Origin: Gammaproteobacteria bacterium | Lineage (GTDB): Bacteria > Pseudomonadota > Gammaproteobacteria > Burkholderiales > Burkholderiaceae_C | Direction of reading: 5' to 3' | Assembly (NCBI GenBank): GCA_018828125.1 | Contig: JAHJWB010000017.1 | Span: forward strand, 1-64,000 | Length of the DNA stretch: 64,000 nt | Program-made: the position numbers and the translations under genes | The notes under the pieces: generated by a model | Database searches by the model: none | What the model saw: the letters and a program-made list of their open reading frames with translations, nothing else | Told to the model about the DNA's origin: nothing | Part shown: positions 8,712-19,113 of the stretch, piece after piece | Position numbering within the stretch: the first letter of the stretch is position 1 | Layout of the letters: the number at the start of each line of letters is the position of its first letter

Positions 8712-8757
8712 AAAATGGCCTCTAGCGCTTATCCATCAAGCGCTATTAGCTATTCTT
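8712..8757 (+). repeat. Dispersed palindromic repeat, copy 1
   Basis: GGCCTCTAGCGCTTAT, then CATCAAGCGCTATTAGCTAT: arms AGCGCTT and AAGCGCT around a short loop, with the family tail AGCTAT. The tail runs into the TAA stop of the minus-strand GGDEF gene (8757-8759), so the element ends at the gene boundary. Confidence 0.85.
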
Positions 8758-11171
8758 TACGTAGCAACCGATGCGTCCCAGGGCTCCGTCGGGTCAAAGA
8801 CCTCCAGGCGGTTCCGCCCGCCGTTCTTGGCGCGGTACAGGGCCGCATCGGCAGCCTGCACCAGTGTGTCAGACCCCGTACCTGCACTGGGCACCATGCT
8901 CGCAATACCCATGCTGAGGGTGAGCACCGGTGCCGTAGGGGAGTGTGGGTGCGCCAGGGCGGCGTCGCGCAGGCTGTCCATGCAGCGCTGCGCGACGACC
9001 ACGGCATCGGCCAGCGCCACGTCGGGCAGCAGCAGCACAAACTCTTCACCCCCGTAGCGGGCGGCCACTTCGTCTGCCCTGCGAATCATGCTTTGCAGCA
9101 GTTGCGCCACACGGCGCAAGCATTCGTCGCCCGCCAGGTGACCGAAGTGGTCGTTGTACAGCTTGAAGTGGTCGATGTCGATGAGGATCACCGACAGCGG
9201 CGTGAGGTGGCGGCCACAGCGCAGCCATTCGGTGGCCAGCCGCTCATCAAAGCGGCGGCGGTTGCCAATGCCGGTCACACCATCGGTGGTGGACAGCAGC
9301 GCGAGCTGGGCGTTGGCGGCCGCCAACTCCTGCTCTTTGCGCACCAGCTGGGTCACATCGGTGCGCACACCGGCAATGCCTCCCTGGGGGGTGCGGCGTT
9401 CGTCAGCCTGCACCCAACGGCCGTCCGTCAGGCGTTGCAGCACGGAATGTTGGGCGGCTTGGTGATCGGCCAAACGCTGGGCCAGCCACTGCTCTTCATT
9501 GCCCACGGCGTCCAGGTACTGGCCGCGCTCGGCGCCGTAGCGCGCAATCTGCTCAAACGTGCTGCCGGGCACGATCATGGGCGCCGAAATGGGATACAGG
9601 CGCCGGTACTGCGCGTTGCACACCACCAGTTTGTCGTCGGCGTCAAACAGCGCAAAACCTTCGGGCAGCGATTCCACCGCGTCCTGCAGCAACTGGCGCG
9701 CCTGCTGGGCGGAGTCCTGCGCTGCCTCCAGCGCCTGGCGTTGCTCGATCAGATCGGTGATGTCGAGACGTACCGCCACCACGTAGTTCTCAGGCGTGCG
9801 GGTTTCGTAGATGTTGATCCAGCGCCCGTCTGCCAGCCGCTGCACCAGGGTGGAGGTGCGGCTACCGTGTTCGGACAGGCGCTCGGCAATCCAGGCCTCT
9901 TCGCGTCCCACAGCCGACGGAATCAGCCCCCTTTTCACCGAGTGCCGCAAGATGTCGACAAACTGGCTGCCCAGGTGCTCCGCATAGTCGAGGTGCGGAT
10001 ACATGCGCGACAGCTGCTGGTTGTACAGAACCAGCCGGTCCTGTTCGTCGAAGATCTCGATGCTGACGGGCAACGCCTCTACCGCACGCTCCAGCAACTG
10101 GCGGATGCGCTGGCTTTCCTGGCGGGCCGCCTCCACCTTCTGGCGCTGTTCGATCAGGTCGCTGATATCGAGCCGCACCACCACCGTCATGCCCGAAGGG
10201 GTGCGGCTTTCGTGCATGTGCATCCACGCGCCGTTGGGGTAGTGGCGCACCTCCGGGCCGGGTCGGTGGCCGCGCAGGGCCATCTCGTGGGCCAGCCACA
10301 GGTCTTCCTGGCCCCGTGCTTCTTCGGGAATGCCGTGTTTGAGCCCCTCGCGCAGCAATTCTTCGTAAGTCTTGCCCAGCGATGTCTGGACGGGCAGGTG
10401 CGGGCGCAGGTTGGCCATGAAACCGTTGCACAGCACCAGCCGGTCGTGTTCGTCATAAATGTCGAGGCCCGCGGGCATGGCGTCTACCGCTTCGCGCAAG
10501 CGGCGTTCCGCGCGTTCGGCATCGTCCAAGGCCTGCTGCAGCGCGCGTTCCTTGTGCACGCTGTCGGTGATGTCGGCGCGCAGCACCACCACGCCGCCGC
10601 CGCCCAGATGGCGCTCGGTGATGCGCATCCAGCGGTCGCCGCACACCTCTTGCACCTCAGGCCCTGCCGGGGAGCGGTGGCGGGCCATGCGGCCCGAAAG
10701 CCAGGCTTCGGGGTCTTGCAGCGCCGCGATGATTTCGCCCGAATCCGCCGCGCGACGCAACACGTCTTCAAACCGGGTGCCGTACTCCACCGGCATCGTG
10801 GTTCCCGGAACCACCTCGCGGTACTGGGCGTTGCACAGCACCAGGCGATCTTCTGCGTCGTAGATGGCCAGCCCGTCCGGCAGGATGTTGAGGGTGGCCG
10901 TTAACTGCGTGGTCGCCCGTTGGGCATCTTGTTGCGCAGCGCTGGCGGCGGTGCGAAGGATGGCGGCTTGCTGGTAAAGCCGCCACCAGAGAATCCCCAT
11001 TACCGCCAAACCCAGCCCCCCCGCGGCCACAGCGGTGCGGGCCGCAGGTTCCAGCGCCTGGCTGACCAGGGCCCACACCACCAGCCCCATCCCCCCCACG
11101 CCGCATAGCGCCACCACTGGCAATGCCAGTGCGTGTTCGCGGTGTGGGCCGGGGGTCATGGTGTCGGGCAT
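8757..11171 (-). CDS. Membrane diguanylate cyclase with four tandem PAS domains
   Basis: About 804 residues. Two membrane segments lie near the N-terminus (ALPVVALCGVGGMGLVVWAL, then GGLGLAVMGILWWRLY). Four PAS-like units of about 130 residues follow, each with the signature D-DRLVLCN or a variant (LAIYDAEDRLVLCN, LDIYDEHDRLVLCN, IEIFDEQDRLVLYN, FALFDADDKLVVCN), clearly internal duplications. The C-terminal GGDEF domain has RYGGEEF and DGVTGIGNRRRF. The inhibitory I-site position reads RADE rather than RxxD. It should make cyclic di-GMP. The ATG at 11171 is the most plausible start; the frame is open further upstream without homology. No EAL domain is present. Confidence 0.9.
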   Translation of the reverse strand: MPDTMTPGPHREHALALPVVALCGVGGMGLVVWALVSQALEPAARTAVAAGGLGLAVMGILWWRLYQQAAILRTAASAAQQDAQRATTQLTATLNILPDGLAIYDAEDRLVLCNAQYREVVPGTTMPVEYGTRFEDVLRRAADSGEIIAALQDPEAWLSGRMARHRSPAGPEVQEVCGDRWMRITERHLGGGGVVVLRADITDSVHKERALQQALDDAERAERRLREAVDAMPAGLDIYDEHDRLVLCNGFMANLRPHLPVQTSLGKTYEELLREGLKHGIPEEARGQEDLWLAHEMALRGHRPGPEVRHYPNGAWMHMHESRTPSGMTVVVRLDISDLIEQRQKVEAARQESQRIRQLLERAVEALPVSIEIFDEQDRLVLYNQQLSRMYPHLDYAEHLGSQFVDILRHSVKRGLIPSAVGREEAWIAERLSEHGSRTSTLVQRLADGRWINIYETRTPENYVVAVRLDITDLIEQRQALEAAQDSAQQARQLLQDAVESLPEGFALFDADDKLVVCNAQYRRLYPISAPMIVPGSTFEQIARYGAERGQYLDAVGNEEQWLAQRLADHQAAQHSVLQRLTDGRWVQADERRTPQGGIAGVRTDVTQLVRKEQELAAANAQLALLSTTDGVTGIGNRRRFDERLATEWLRCGRHLTPLSVILIDIDHFKLYNDHFGHLAGDECLRRVAQLLQSMIRRADEVAARYGGEEFVLLLPDVALADAVVVAQRCMDSLRDAALAHPHSPTAPVLTLSMGIASMVPSAGTGSDTLVQAADAALYRAKNGGRNRLEVFDPTEPWDASVAT

Positions 11172-11403
11172 CCCCAAATGGCGGTCGCCGGTCTTTCTGG
11201 TAGACGGGGTCTGCCGCCTCGTTGGCACCGCTGTGGTGCAAAACGTCGCAAGGAGCGCTCGTTCCTTGAACAGGTTGGCAGAAAGTCTAGCAGCGGTATC
11301 TGATTTCTCATATCTGGAAATGCCGGGAAGGCGCAAACACCCTAGACTGCGGTTCGGTTCCCGTCTGCCTACCGATCCACCCCTTCTTTGCTGGAGAAAT
11401 CCG

Positions 11404-12300
11404 ATGCTCAATGACGACCTTCATTCCGACACCCTGGCGTTGTTGCCGGGCCGCACCACCGAAGCGGGTGCCACCCGCCGCACGGCTCTGCAGGCCGCGC
11501 TGGGACTGGGGTACGCCGCTGCCGCCGCGCCCGTGATGGCCCAGACGGCCATTGCTACGCCAGCAGACGGACTGACGGCTGGCGAGGTGAGTTTCACGGT
11601 CAACGGCTTCAAGGTGCCCGCCTACCGCGCGGCACCCGCGGGCAAGACGGGGCTCCCGGTGATTTTGGTGATCCAGGAAATCTTTGGCGTGCACGAGTAC
11701 ATCGCCGACACCTGCCGCCGGTTTGCCAAGGCAGGCTACTTGGCCATAGCACCCCAGTTGTATGCCCGCCAGGGCGACCCGGCCAGCTACACCGAAATCG
11801 CCAAGCTGCAGGCCGAGCTGGTGTCCAAGGTGCCCGATGCCCAGGTGATGGCTGATCTGGACGCAGCCGTGGCCTGGGCTGCTGCCAATGGTGGTGACGC
11901 TGCAAAGGTCGGCATCACCGGTTTTTGCTGGGGAGGGCGCATCACCTGGCTGTACGCCGCACACGGCCCGGTCAAGGCAGGCGTGGCCTGGTATGGCCGG
12001 CTGGTGGGGCAATCGAGCGAACTCACACCCAAACACCCCGTGGACATCGCGCCTATCCTCAATGCCCCGGTCTTGGGTTTGTATGGTGGAAAAGACACCG
12101 GTATCCCCCTTGACACGGTTGATAAGATGAAAGCAGCCTTGGCCGGTGGTTCTCCTCAGGCCAAGGCTTCGGAGTTTGTGGTGTACCCCGACGCGCCCCA
12201 TGCGTTCCATGCCGACTACCGCGCCAGCTATCGCAAGGAAGCGGCCGACGACGGCTGGAAGCGGGCGCTGGCCTGGTTCAGCAAGCACGGCGTGGTCTGA
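11404..12300 (+). CDS. Exported dienelactone hydrolase family protein
   Basis: The 298-residue protein has an N-terminal twin-arginine-like export signal (GATRRTALQAALGLGYAAAA, cut near PVMAQ). The alpha/beta hydrolase fold then shows LPVILVIQEIFGVHEYI, the nucleophile elbow GFCWGGRITW with Cys as in dienelactone hydrolase, GLYGGKDTGI for the acid and DAPHAFHAD for the histidine. Enzymes of this family open lactone rings or cleave esters; the substrate is unknown. GGAG lies about 8 bases upstream of the ATG. A strong terminator follows at 12433. Confidence 0.9.
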   Translation: MLNDDLHSDTLALLPGRTTEAGATRRTALQAALGLGYAAAAAPVMAQTAIATPADGLTAGEVSFTVNGFKVPAYRAAPAGKTGLPVILVIQEIFGVHEYIADTCRRFAKAGYLAIAPQLYARQGDPASYTEIAKLQAELVSKVPDAQVMADLDAAVAWAAANGGDAAKVGITGFCWGGRITWLYAAHGPVKAGVAWYGRLVGQSSELTPKHPVDIAPILNAPVLGLYGGKDTGIPLDTVDKMKAALAGGSPQAKASEFVVYPDAPHAFHADYRASYRKEAADDGWKRALAWFSKHGVV

Positions 12301-12432
12301 TTCCATTTCAAAACATCCGGATCGTTGTTGCTTCGCCTTGCCGTGCTGAAGCACTGTCCGCGGCGTGGCGCCTGGACACGAATGATTTGGAAACGGAATA
12401 CGCTGCTGGCCATCAGGCCGTCAATACCTGCA

Positions 12433-12460
12433 GCCGCCCCCTAGCCGGGGCGGCTTTTTT
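12433..12460 (+). terminator. Rho-independent terminator
   Basis: GCCGCCCC at 12433-12440 pairs perfectly with GGGGCGGC at 12447-12454 across a six-base loop, followed by TTTTTT (12455-12460). It ends the dienelactone hydrolase transcript about 130 bases past the stop codon. Confidence 0.9.
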
Positions 12461-12501
12461 AATCTCGCACCGAAACCCGCATCGGGGTGCGAAATTTGAA
12501 C

Positions 12502-12554
12502 GAAAATAGGCTCTAGAGCTTATCTATAAAGCGCAAGAAGCTATGACTTTGGTA
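12502..12554 (+). repeat. Dispersed palindromic repeat, copy 2 (contains the ZIP start codon)
   Basis: AAAATAGGCTCTAGAGCTTAT, then CTATAAAGCGCAAGAAGCTATG. The family tail AGCTATGAnTTTGGTAG holds the ATG at 12543 and the first codons of the ZIP transporter gene. Compare copy 5, where the same tail is intergenic. Confidence 0.85.
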
Positions 12555-13382
12555 GCAATTATCCTGGCCACTCTGGCCGCCGGTATTGGCAGCGTATGGT
12601 TGGCCGCCCTGTTGATGCGTCTGGGCCTAGGCGGGCGGTCCGGCAGCGTGGGGCCCCAGCACCTGCTGAGCCTGGCGGCGGGCGCCTTGTTGGCCACAGC
12701 CTTCATGCACCTGTTGCCTGAAGCGTTCGAAAGCCAGGCCAGCGCCCACGACCTGTTCGCCACGTTGCTCGTGGGCGTGGTGTTCTTCTTCCTGCTCGAC
12801 AAGGCCGAGCTGTGGCACCACGGGCATGAGCACAGCCATGCAGAGCCCCACCCGCCCGAGCATGGGCATGAACACACGGGACATGCGCATGCCCACGACC
12901 ACGCGCACCACCACCACCACCACGGCCCTCGCGCGGGCGGCTGGGCAGTGCTGACCGGGGACAGCGTGCATTGTTTTGGCGACGGCATCCTGATTGCATC
13001 GGCTTTCATGGCCGACATTCGCCTGGGCGTGATCGCCGCCGTATCGGTGCTGGCGCACGAGGTGCCCCACCACATGGGCGATCTGGTGGTGTTGCGCCAG
13101 AGCAGTCCCAACCGGCGCATGGCGCTGGTCAAGGTGTCGCTGGCCGGTGCCGTCACGGCTTTGGGCGGTGTGCTGGGCTACTTTCTGGTGGGCCAGCTGG
13201 AGGATTTTCTGCCGTACTTCCTGGCGGTCGCCTCCAGCAGTTTTATCTACGTTGCGCTGGCCGACCTGATCCCCCAGCTGCAAAAGCGCCTGACGGCCCG
13301 TGAAACGGTGGCGCAGATCGCCTGGCTGGTGGCGGGCATGGTGGTGGTCACGCTGGTCAGTGGTGCCGCCCACGCGCACTGA
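12543..13382 (+). CDS. ZIP family divalent metal transporter with His-rich loop
   Basis: The 279-residue protein has about eight membrane segments. The metal-site helices show VHCFGDGILIASAF and LAHEVPHHMGDLV, the ZIP transmembrane 4 and 5 motifs. Between helices 3 and 4 a loop of about 45 residues (near 90-130) is dominated by His, with a run of six, probably a cytoplasmic metal-binding loop. ZIP proteins import zinc or related metals. There is no good Shine-Dalgarno site: the ATG and the residues MTLVAI lie in repeat copy 2, so the present start may have been supplied by the repeat. No regulator adjoins. Confidence 0.92.
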   Translation: MTLVAIILATLAAGIGSVWLAALLMRLGLGGRSGSVGPQHLLSLAAGALLATAFMHLLPEAFESQASAHDLFATLLVGVVFFFLLDKAELWHHGHEHSHAEPHPPEHGHEHTGHAHAHDHAHHHHHHGPRAGGWAVLTGDSVHCFGDGILIASAFMADIRLGVIAAVSVLAHEVPHHMGDLVVLRQSSPNRRMALVKVSLAGAVTALGGVLGYFLVGQLEDFLPYFLAVASSSFIYVALADLIPQLQKRLTARETVAQIAWLVAGMVVVTLVSGAAHAH

Positions 13383-13457
13383 AAACCCGGGCGGGCGACG
13401 AGGAGGGGTCTTGATCTGACGCAAGGCAGCCCCGTACGGTTGTGCCACGCTGGCGGC

Positions 13458-15293
13458 ATGACCCCTCTTCACGCCGCCACCACTGCTGCCGTCTCTCTGG
13501 GCCTGCTGGCGCAGCCCACCCGTTTTTTGTTCTTCACCGGCAAGGGTGGTGTGGGCAAAACATCGCTGTCCACTGCGGCGGCCATTGCGCTGGCCGACGC
13601 CGGGCGCAAGGTGCTCTTGGTCAGCACCGACGCAGCCTCCAACCTCGATGAAATGCTCGGCGTGCCGCTGTCCAACCAGGCGGTAGCGGTGCCCGGCGTG
13701 GCGGGTCTGCACATGCTCAACATCGACCCCGACACGGCGGCCGAGGCCTACCGCCAGCGCGTGCTGGCGCAGCTCGAATCCACCGCATCCGCTGACGAGC
13801 GCTCCACCGTGCGCGAACAGCTCTCGGGCGCCTGCACCACCGAGATCGCGGCGTTCGATGAATTTGCCGCGTTGCTGGCCAGCGAGGGCAGCGCACGCGG
13901 CCAGGGGTTTGACCATGTGGTGTTCGACACTGCGCCCACCGGCCACACGCTGCGGCTGCTAAGCCTGCCCAAGGCGTGGACCGGGTTCCTCGCGGGCAAC
14001 GACCGGGGCGCCTCGTGCCTGGGGCCGCACTCGGGGCTGAAGATGCAGGAAGAACGTTTCAACGCGGCACTGGCCGCGCTGAGCGATCCGGCACTGACCA
14101 CGGTGGTGCTTGTCACCCGGCCGGACCCGCGTCCCATGCAGGAGGCCGCGCGCACCGCGCAGGAGCTGCGCGCGCTGGGCTTGCTGCACCAGCGGTTGGT
14201 CATCAACGGCGTGTTTCACGCCAGCCACCCTGGCCAGGATACGGTGGCCGATGCCATCGAAGCGCTGGGCGGAGAGGCGCTGGCCACCATGCCTGATGCC
14301 CTGGCTGCATTGCCGCGCGATGAGGTGCCCCTGCGCGCCTTCGACACGGTCGGTTTGCCCGCGCTGCGAGCCTTGCTGGGGGGTGGCGCCGCATCCACGT
14401 CAACCGCGTTGCCTGCACCTACCACCGCTGCGGACCCGCCCCTGCGAGCAACGCCCCTGGCAGCCATGGTGGACACGCTGGCGGCCAAGGGCCACGGCCT
14501 GATCATGGTGATGGGCAAAGGCGGCGTGGGCAAGACCACCATTGCCGCCGCGCTGGCCGTGGGCCTGGTGCAGCGCGGGCACGCTGTGCACCTCACCACC
14601 ACCGACCCGGCGGCCCATGTGCAAGCACAGCTTGATGGCAGCCTGACAGGGCTGAAGGTGGGGCGAATCGATCCGCACGCGGAAACCCAGGCCTACATCG
14701 ACAAGATCATGGCCACGCGCGGCAAGGGGCTGGACGAAGCGGGCCGCGCCCTGTTGCTGGAAGACCTGCAGTCGCCCTGCACCGAAGAAGTGGCCGTGTT
14801 CCACGCTTTCAGCCGCGTGGTGAACGAGGCCCGCAGCGCCTTTGTGGTGCTGGACACAGCTCCCACCGGCCACAGCCTGCTGCTGATGGACGCGACCGGC
14901 GCCTACCACCGACAGATGACGCAACAGTACGAAGGAAGCGCGAACTCCAAACACATGATCACGCCGCTGATGCGCCTGCAGGACGCCGACATGACCCATG
15001 TGGTCATCGTCACGCTGCCCGAGATCACCCCTGTCAGCCAGGCTGCCGCGCTGCAGGACGACCTGCGCCGCGCCCACATCGAGCCCTGGGGCTGGGTCAT
15101 CAACAAAAGTGTGGCCGCCACCGGCTCCCGCGACCCGTTGTTGCAAGCCCGCCTGGTCGGCGAACGCCAGCAGGCGGCCCGCATTGCCAACGGCCTGGCG
15201 CAGCGCACCTATGTGCTGCCCTGGCTGCCCACGCCACCGGTCGGGGTGGCGGCGCTTGGTGCGCTGGTGGCGCCAGACCGGGTAGCGAGGTGA
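13458..15293 (+). CDS. arsA: ArsA-type arsenite-transport ATPase, two-domain
   Basis: The 611-residue protein is a tandem duplication: each half has a deviant Walker A GKGGVGKT (about 28-36 and 353-361) and a DTAPTGH switch II motif. Three cysteines at about 126 (GACTTE), 187 (GASCLG) and 441 (SPCTEE) lie in the contexts and spacing of the arsenite ligands Cys113, Cys172 and Cys422 of plasmid R773 ArsA. ArsA normally drives the ArsB pump, yet no arsR, arsD, arsB or arsC is present in the window. It follows the ZIP gene by 75 bases. A tail-anchored-protein (Get3-like) role is the alternative, but the cysteines favour arsenite or antimonite. Confidence 0.88.
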   Translation: MTPLHAATTAAVSLGLLAQPTRFLFFTGKGGVGKTSLSTAAAIALADAGRKVLLVSTDAASNLDEMLGVPLSNQAVAVPGVAGLHMLNIDPDTAAEAYRQRVLAQLESTASADERSTVREQLSGACTTEIAAFDEFAALLASEGSARGQGFDHVVFDTAPTGHTLRLLSLPKAWTGFLAGNDRGASCLGPHSGLKMQEERFNAALAALSDPALTTVVLVTRPDPRPMQEAARTAQELRALGLLHQRLVINGVFHASHPGQDTVADAIEALGGEALATMPDALAALPRDEVPLRAFDTVGLPALRALLGGGAASTSTALPAPTTAADPPLRATPLAAMVDTLAAKGHGLIMVMGKGGVGKTTIAAALAVGLVQRGHAVHLTTTDPAAHVQAQLDGSLTGLKVGRIDPHAETQAYIDKIMATRGKGLDEAGRALLLEDLQSPCTEEVAVFHAFSRVVNEARSAFVVLDTAPTGHSLLLMDATGAYHRQMTQQYEGSANSKHMITPLMRLQDADMTHVVIVTLPEITPVSQAAALQDDLRRAHIEPWGWVINKSVAATGSRDPLLQARLVGERQQAARIANGLAQRTYVLPWLPTPPVGVAALGALVAPDRVAR

Positions 15294-15330
15294 ATATTGC
15301 CAATCAACCGTGACCGTTGATTTGCTTCTG

Positions 15331-15379
15331 AATTGATAGCTGATAGCGCTTGATGGATAAGCGCTAGGGGCTGAAAAGG
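15331..15379 (-). repeat. Dispersed palindromic repeat, copy 3
   Basis: On the minus strand it reads CCCCTAGCGCTTAT, CCATCAAGCGCTATCAGCTATCAATT. It lies between the convergent arsA and algR genes, where an RNA stem-loop could separate the two transcripts. Confidence 0.85.
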
Positions 15380-15438
15380 CTTGAAATTCACGTCCCGCCA
15401 GCCACGCGCGGGGCGTTGCAGCGCTTCACTGCGCGCCT

Positions 15439-16188
15439 TCAGCGCGCCAGTTCCTCCCGCACCGCAGCCACCTGGCGGCGCGAGACGAGCAGCAGCTCGG
15501 TGGACCCCTGCAGCCGCACGGCCCAGCCTTCACCTTCTTCGGGGTCGTAGTGTTTTTCGAGCGCGCGCACGGCGCGGCGGGCCACCAGGGCGTTGCGGTG
15601 GATGCGCATGAAACGCGGCGCAAAGCGGGTTTCCAGGTCGCTCAGTGCGCCGTCCATGATGTAACTGCGGGTGGCGGTGCGCACGGTGACGTACTTTTGT
15701 TCGGCCTTGAAGTACAGCACCTCGGCCAGCGGCAGGCGTTCGGTACGGCCCCGGTCCTGGATCAGCAACGTGTCGCCATCGTTTGCGCTGGGTGCGCTGG
15801 TCGAAAGCGGCGCGCGGCTGCCGCGCTGCACCTTGGCCAGGGCCTGCTGCAGGCGCTCGCGGCGCACGGGTTTGGTGAGGTAGTCCACAGCATCCAGTTC
15901 GAACGCGCTCACCGCGTGGTCGGCGTGGGCGGTCACAAACACCACGGCGGGCGGCTGGGGCAGGGTCTGCAGTGTGTGGGCCAGGGCCAGGCCGTCTTGC
16001 CCCGGCATGTGGATGTCCAGCAGCACCAGATCAAACGCGCGCCCACCCGTGGGGCCCAGCAATGCCATGGTCTCGGCTGCGTTGGAGGCCTCGGCCACCG
16101 TGGTGCGCTGGGTGTCCGTGCAGTCGGCCAGCAGGGTGCGCAGGCGGCTGCGGGCCAGGGCTTCGTCGTCAACGATGAGGATATTCAT
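15439..16188 (-). CDS. algR: AlgR-type LytTR response regulator
   Basis: The 249-residue protein has a receiver domain (1-120: [19 protein letters not shown], phospho-acceptor in LVLLDIHMPGQDG, Lys in DYLTKPV) and a C-terminal LytTR DNA-binding domain (about 145-245: LYFKAEQKYVTV, FMRIHRNALVA). Its start overlaps the end of the sensor gene by 20 bases, and both lie beside argH as in the Pseudomonas argH-algZ-algR locus, which supports the name. The hemC gene that often follows algR is absent; a repeat copy and arsA lie there instead. Confidence 0.88.
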   Translation of the reverse strand: MNILIVDDEALARSRLRTLLADCTDTQRTTVAEASNAAETMALLGPTGGRAFDLVLLDIHMPGQDGLALAHTLQTLPQPPAVVFVTAHADHAVSAFELDAVDYLTKPVRRERLQQALAKVQRGSRAPLSTSAPSANDGDTLLIQDRGRTERLPLAEVLYFKAEQKYVTVRTATRSYIMDGALSDLETRFAPRFMRIHRNALVARRAVRALEKHYDPEEGEGWAVRLQGSTELLLVSRRQVAAVREELAR

Positions 16189-17431
16189 GGTCGGTGGGGA
16201 GATGGGCTTCTGGAGCGATGGCGCTGCGGCGAGGGTTGTCGCTGCGGCGGTTGGGGCTACCGGTTCGCTGGTCGCGGGGTCGGCCAGGGACGGATGCGCG
16301 GGGCTTGAGGTCGGGTAGAGGCAGGGTGATGCGCACCTGGTACAGCCCGTCTTGCACACCGGCGGTGAACTCGCCCTGCACGTCGTGCAGCAGCGCCAAC
16401 CGGGCGCGCACGTTGGCCAGGGCAATGCCGTGGCCCTTGGTGGAATGTTCTTCACCCTTGCCGTTTTTGCCCTCCCTGGGGGGCATTGTGTTGGTGATGC
16501 GCACCACCACGCGGCTGCCGCGCAGCTCGGTCAGCACCCGCAGCTTGCCGCCGCGTGCGCTGGGTTCTACGCCATGTTTGACGGCGTTTTCCACCAGCGG
16601 CTGCAGCAGCAGCGGGGGCAGGCGCGCACTGTCGGTGCGGGGGTCCAGGTTCCATTGCACCTGCAGGCGCTCGCCAAAGCGCACCTGTTCGATGGCCAGG
16701 TAGCGGCGGGCCAGGGTGATCTCCTCGGCCAGCGTGACCGACTCTCCTTGCTCGATGAGTGCGTGGCGAAACAGATCGGAAAGGTCTTCCAGCAGCGATT
16801 CGGCCTTGGCGGGCTCCTCGCGCACCAATGCGATGGCGCTGTTGAGGGTGTTGAATAAAAAGTGCGGGCGGATGCGCGACTGCAGCTCGGTCAAACGCGC
16901 GGTGGTGGCCGCCGGTGTGCGACCGCGGGCCCGCAGCACCAGCGCTGCCACCAGCATGGCAGCCAGCAGCGCACCGGTGGCAGAACTCGCCAACCACGGC
17001 GGGGACGCCGAAATACCCACCAGCGCCAGCATGCCGCAGGCATAGGCGCCCGCCAACGCACCTAGCACCACACCGGCAGCGTACTGCTGCACGATGGAGA
17101 GGCGCTGCAGCACGGTCTTGAGGCTGCATGCGGTGATCAGCCACACCAGGGTAGCCGGCAAGGCGCCGCCGGTCAGCAGTGCCAGGCTGGCCAGCCATTC
17201 GACGGGGCTGTTGCTGCCAAACATGGCGCCCACGCCCAAGACCAGCTCCACGAACAGCACTGCACGCAGCACCACGCCCACCTGGCAGGCGTCAAACACC
17301 AGCGCGCGGCCCCGCGGCGGCTGGCCGCCAGGGCCTCCACCCGCAGCGGCGCGCATGCTGCGCGCAGGCCTATCTGGCAGGGCAGAATCCGGCAGCGCTG
17401 GCTGGGTCGATAAAATTTGGGTGTTTTGCAT
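16169..17431 (-). CDS. algZ: AlgZ/FimS-type sensor histidine kinase
   Basis: The 420-residue protein has four membrane segments (about 55-160), then a LytS-type kinase domain: the His-box [20 protein letters not shown] and the ATP-binding [16 protein letters not shown] and [12 protein letters not shown] basic, low-complexity tail of about 40 residues follows. It should phosphorylate the AlgR-like regulator whose gene it overlaps. The first ATG at 17431 is used; the opposite-strand open frame continuing into argH is a shadow. Only 51 bases separate it from argH, so promoters overlap. Confidence 0.85.
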   Translation of the reverse strand: MQNTQILSTQPALPDSALPDRPARSMRAAAGGGPGGQPPRGRALVFDACQVGVVLRAVLFVELVLGVGAMFGSNSPVEWLASLALLTGGALPATLVWLITACSLKTVLQRLSIVQQYAAGVVLGALAGAYACGMLALVGISASPPWLASSATGALLAAMLVAALVLRARGRTPAATTARLTELQSRIRPHFLFNTLNSAIALVREEPAKAESLLEDLSDLFRHALIEQGESVTLAEEITLARRYLAIEQVRFGERLQVQWNLDPRTDSARLPPLLLQPLVENAVKHGVEPSARGGKLRVLTELRGSRVVVRITNTMPPREGKNGKGEEHSTKGHGIALANVRARLALLHDVQGEFTAGVQDGLYQVRITLPLPDLKPRASVPGRPRDQRTGSPNRRSDNPRRSAIAPEAHLPTDHEYPHR

Positions 17432-17482
17432 TGCGGCATCCGGGCAGTCCGGGTGTCTGAACCTCCGGATTATTGCCCTCCT

Positions 17483-18952
<1,470 letters not shown>

Positions 18953-19113
18953 GGGGCTAGGTCACCCCCCGGCCGCAGTCGGTGCTCGCCCGCGCAGCAC
19001 CGCCTTGACGGCTGGGGCTTCTTCTTGCGCGGTGGCCACTGGCACGGGCCCTGCGAGGTTCAAGGGCACGTCCGTCCTTGCCCATCAACAGATCTCGAAA
19101 TCGGAGTTTTTCC

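Noticed and set aside
8250-10904. An 884-codon plus-strand open frame opposite the PAS-GGDEF gene
   Set aside because: Composition typical of antisense frames; the minus strand encodes a full multi-domain protein.
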